Below, one piece after another: positions 13,086-13,526 of a stretch of DNA of 13,526 nucleotides. Position 1 is the stretch's first letter. Every line of letters starts with the position of its first letter. The position numbers and the translations under genes were made by a program. Source of the DNA: Persebacter sp051008975 (GTDB taxonomy: Bacteria; Pseudomonadota; Gammaproteobacteria; Tethybacterales; Persebacteraceae); NCBI GenBank assembly GCA_051008975.1, contig JBPCXA010000018.1, forward strand, positions 1 through 13,526, written 5' to 3'. The notes under the pieces are model-generated. The model did no database searches. It had not been told where the DNA came from and saw only the letters and a list, made by a program, of their open reading frames with translations.

Positions 13086-13526
13086 TTATTCGTCTTCGGC
13101 GGCGCATTCGCCGCCTTCGCACGTCAAAAGATCCCGCAACTCCTGCAAAAAAGATTGTTCGCGTTCTCGTTCCACCCGCCGTTGCGCGTTTCGGTCCGCG
13201 GCTTCATTTTTGCTCACCGCCTGCCCGGCGATTTCGTCGTTCAGCGCGTCCAATAGATCGTCGCGCTGCGACTTTTTTTCATCAAAATCGGCGAGCGGGT
13301 CCCGCGCTTCGGGCGGATCTTTTCTGTTCCGTCGCGGTTTCTTTTCCCGAGATTTTGCGGATGCTGTTTCAGACGGAAGGGAGACGAATTCGGCCAGCAC
13401 CAGACGCGGACGATGTTCCCCGTCAAACCGCCAATATCGCCCGTATCCGCCGAGCGCGTCCGCGCCGACCGCGAATTCCATCGCATAGCCGAACATCGGC
13501 AATAAAACGGATTCGTTCCACGCCGC
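13086..13526 (-). CDS. cvpA: CvpA-family membrane protein, C-terminal part (partial)
   Basis: The frame is open to the right edge, so the gene begins outside the window. The first visible residues, AAWNESVLLPMFGYAMEFA, fit the end of the CvpA membrane domain (W..S.L.P.F pattern) and the gene sits directly before purF, its usual place. CvpA is a four-helix inner-membrane protein linked to colicin V export and envelope stress. The membrane part is missing here, so the call leans on position. After the domain comes an unusually long hydrophilic tail of about 110 residues rich in K, R, E and D (for example KKPRRNRKDPPEARDPLADFDEKK and RRVEREREQSFLQELRDLL), probably partly coiled coil. Its stop TAA abuts the purF ATG with no gap, so the two are surely co-transcribed. 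Confidence 0.6.
   Translation of the reverse strand, partial: AAWNESVLLPMFGYAMEFAVGADALGGYGRYWRFDGEHRPRLVLAEFVSLPSETASAKSREKKPRRNRKDPPEARDPLADFDEKKSQRDDLLDALNDEIAGQAVSKNEAADRNAQRRVEREREQSFLQELRDLLTCEGGECAAEDE

Noticed and set aside
1..13526. Absence of GATATC from the window as proof of the EcoRV-like specificity
   Set aside because: I found none by eye, while GATATT occurs several times, but only about two would be expected from the local frequency of shorter words, so absence in 13.5 kb is not significant.

Overview
The window looks like a chromosomal segment of a GC-rich proteobacterium, most likely an uncultured gammaproteobacterium. I infer this from gene content and order: rplU-rpmA-obgE-proB, cvpA-purF-metZ, ygfZ divergent from a ygfX-like gene, dapD and a long-chain polyprenyl synthase of IspB type. 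The housekeeping genes have a strong GCC/GCG/CGC codon habit, with GC near 77% in one hand-counted 60-base line at 2041. They are packed tightly, with 0-4 bp junctions at several gene pairs. I cannot name a species.

Layout. Bases 1-631 hold no complete gene. A minus-strand gene appears to start at 105 and run off the left edge; it has an extended -10 promoter, an AAGGAG ribosome binding site and a 14-C tract just after its start codon. Bases 250-621 are a mosaic of 20-bp dRS3-like palindromes and smaller hairpins. Bases 632-5178 (minus strand) form one operon, rplU-rpmA-(GIY-YIG endonuclease)-obgE-proB-ispB. Its unusual features are a homing-endonuclease-like gene between rpmA and obgE, and ispB at the end of the operon rather than divergent from rplU. 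Next come ygfZ (minus) and, divergent from it with overlapping start codons, a ygfX-like membrane protein gene. Then dapD and a secreted alpha/beta hydrolase lie on the plus strand.

Bases 8633-10383 (minus) carry a two-gene type II restriction-modification cassette: an EcoRV-like endonuclease followed, with a 4-bp ATGA overlap, by a D12-class (Dam-like) N6-adenine methyltransferase. Its base and codon use differ from its neighbours, which suggests horizontal transfer. The cassette sits 30 bp downstream of metZ, at the end of a cvpA-purF-metZ operon (10414-13526, minus; cvpA is cut by the window edge).

How the genes fit together. The right-hand operon joins the first committed step of purine synthesis to methionine synthesis by direct sulfhydrylation of O-succinylhomoserine. 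dapD performs the succinyl-CoA-dependent step of lysine/diaminopimelate synthesis. The left operon covers ribosome proteins and assembly, proline synthesis and the quinone side chain. The accessory parts most worth attention are the EcoRV-like cassette, the intergenic homing endonuclease, the poly-C start-codon tract and the palindromic repeat mosaic.
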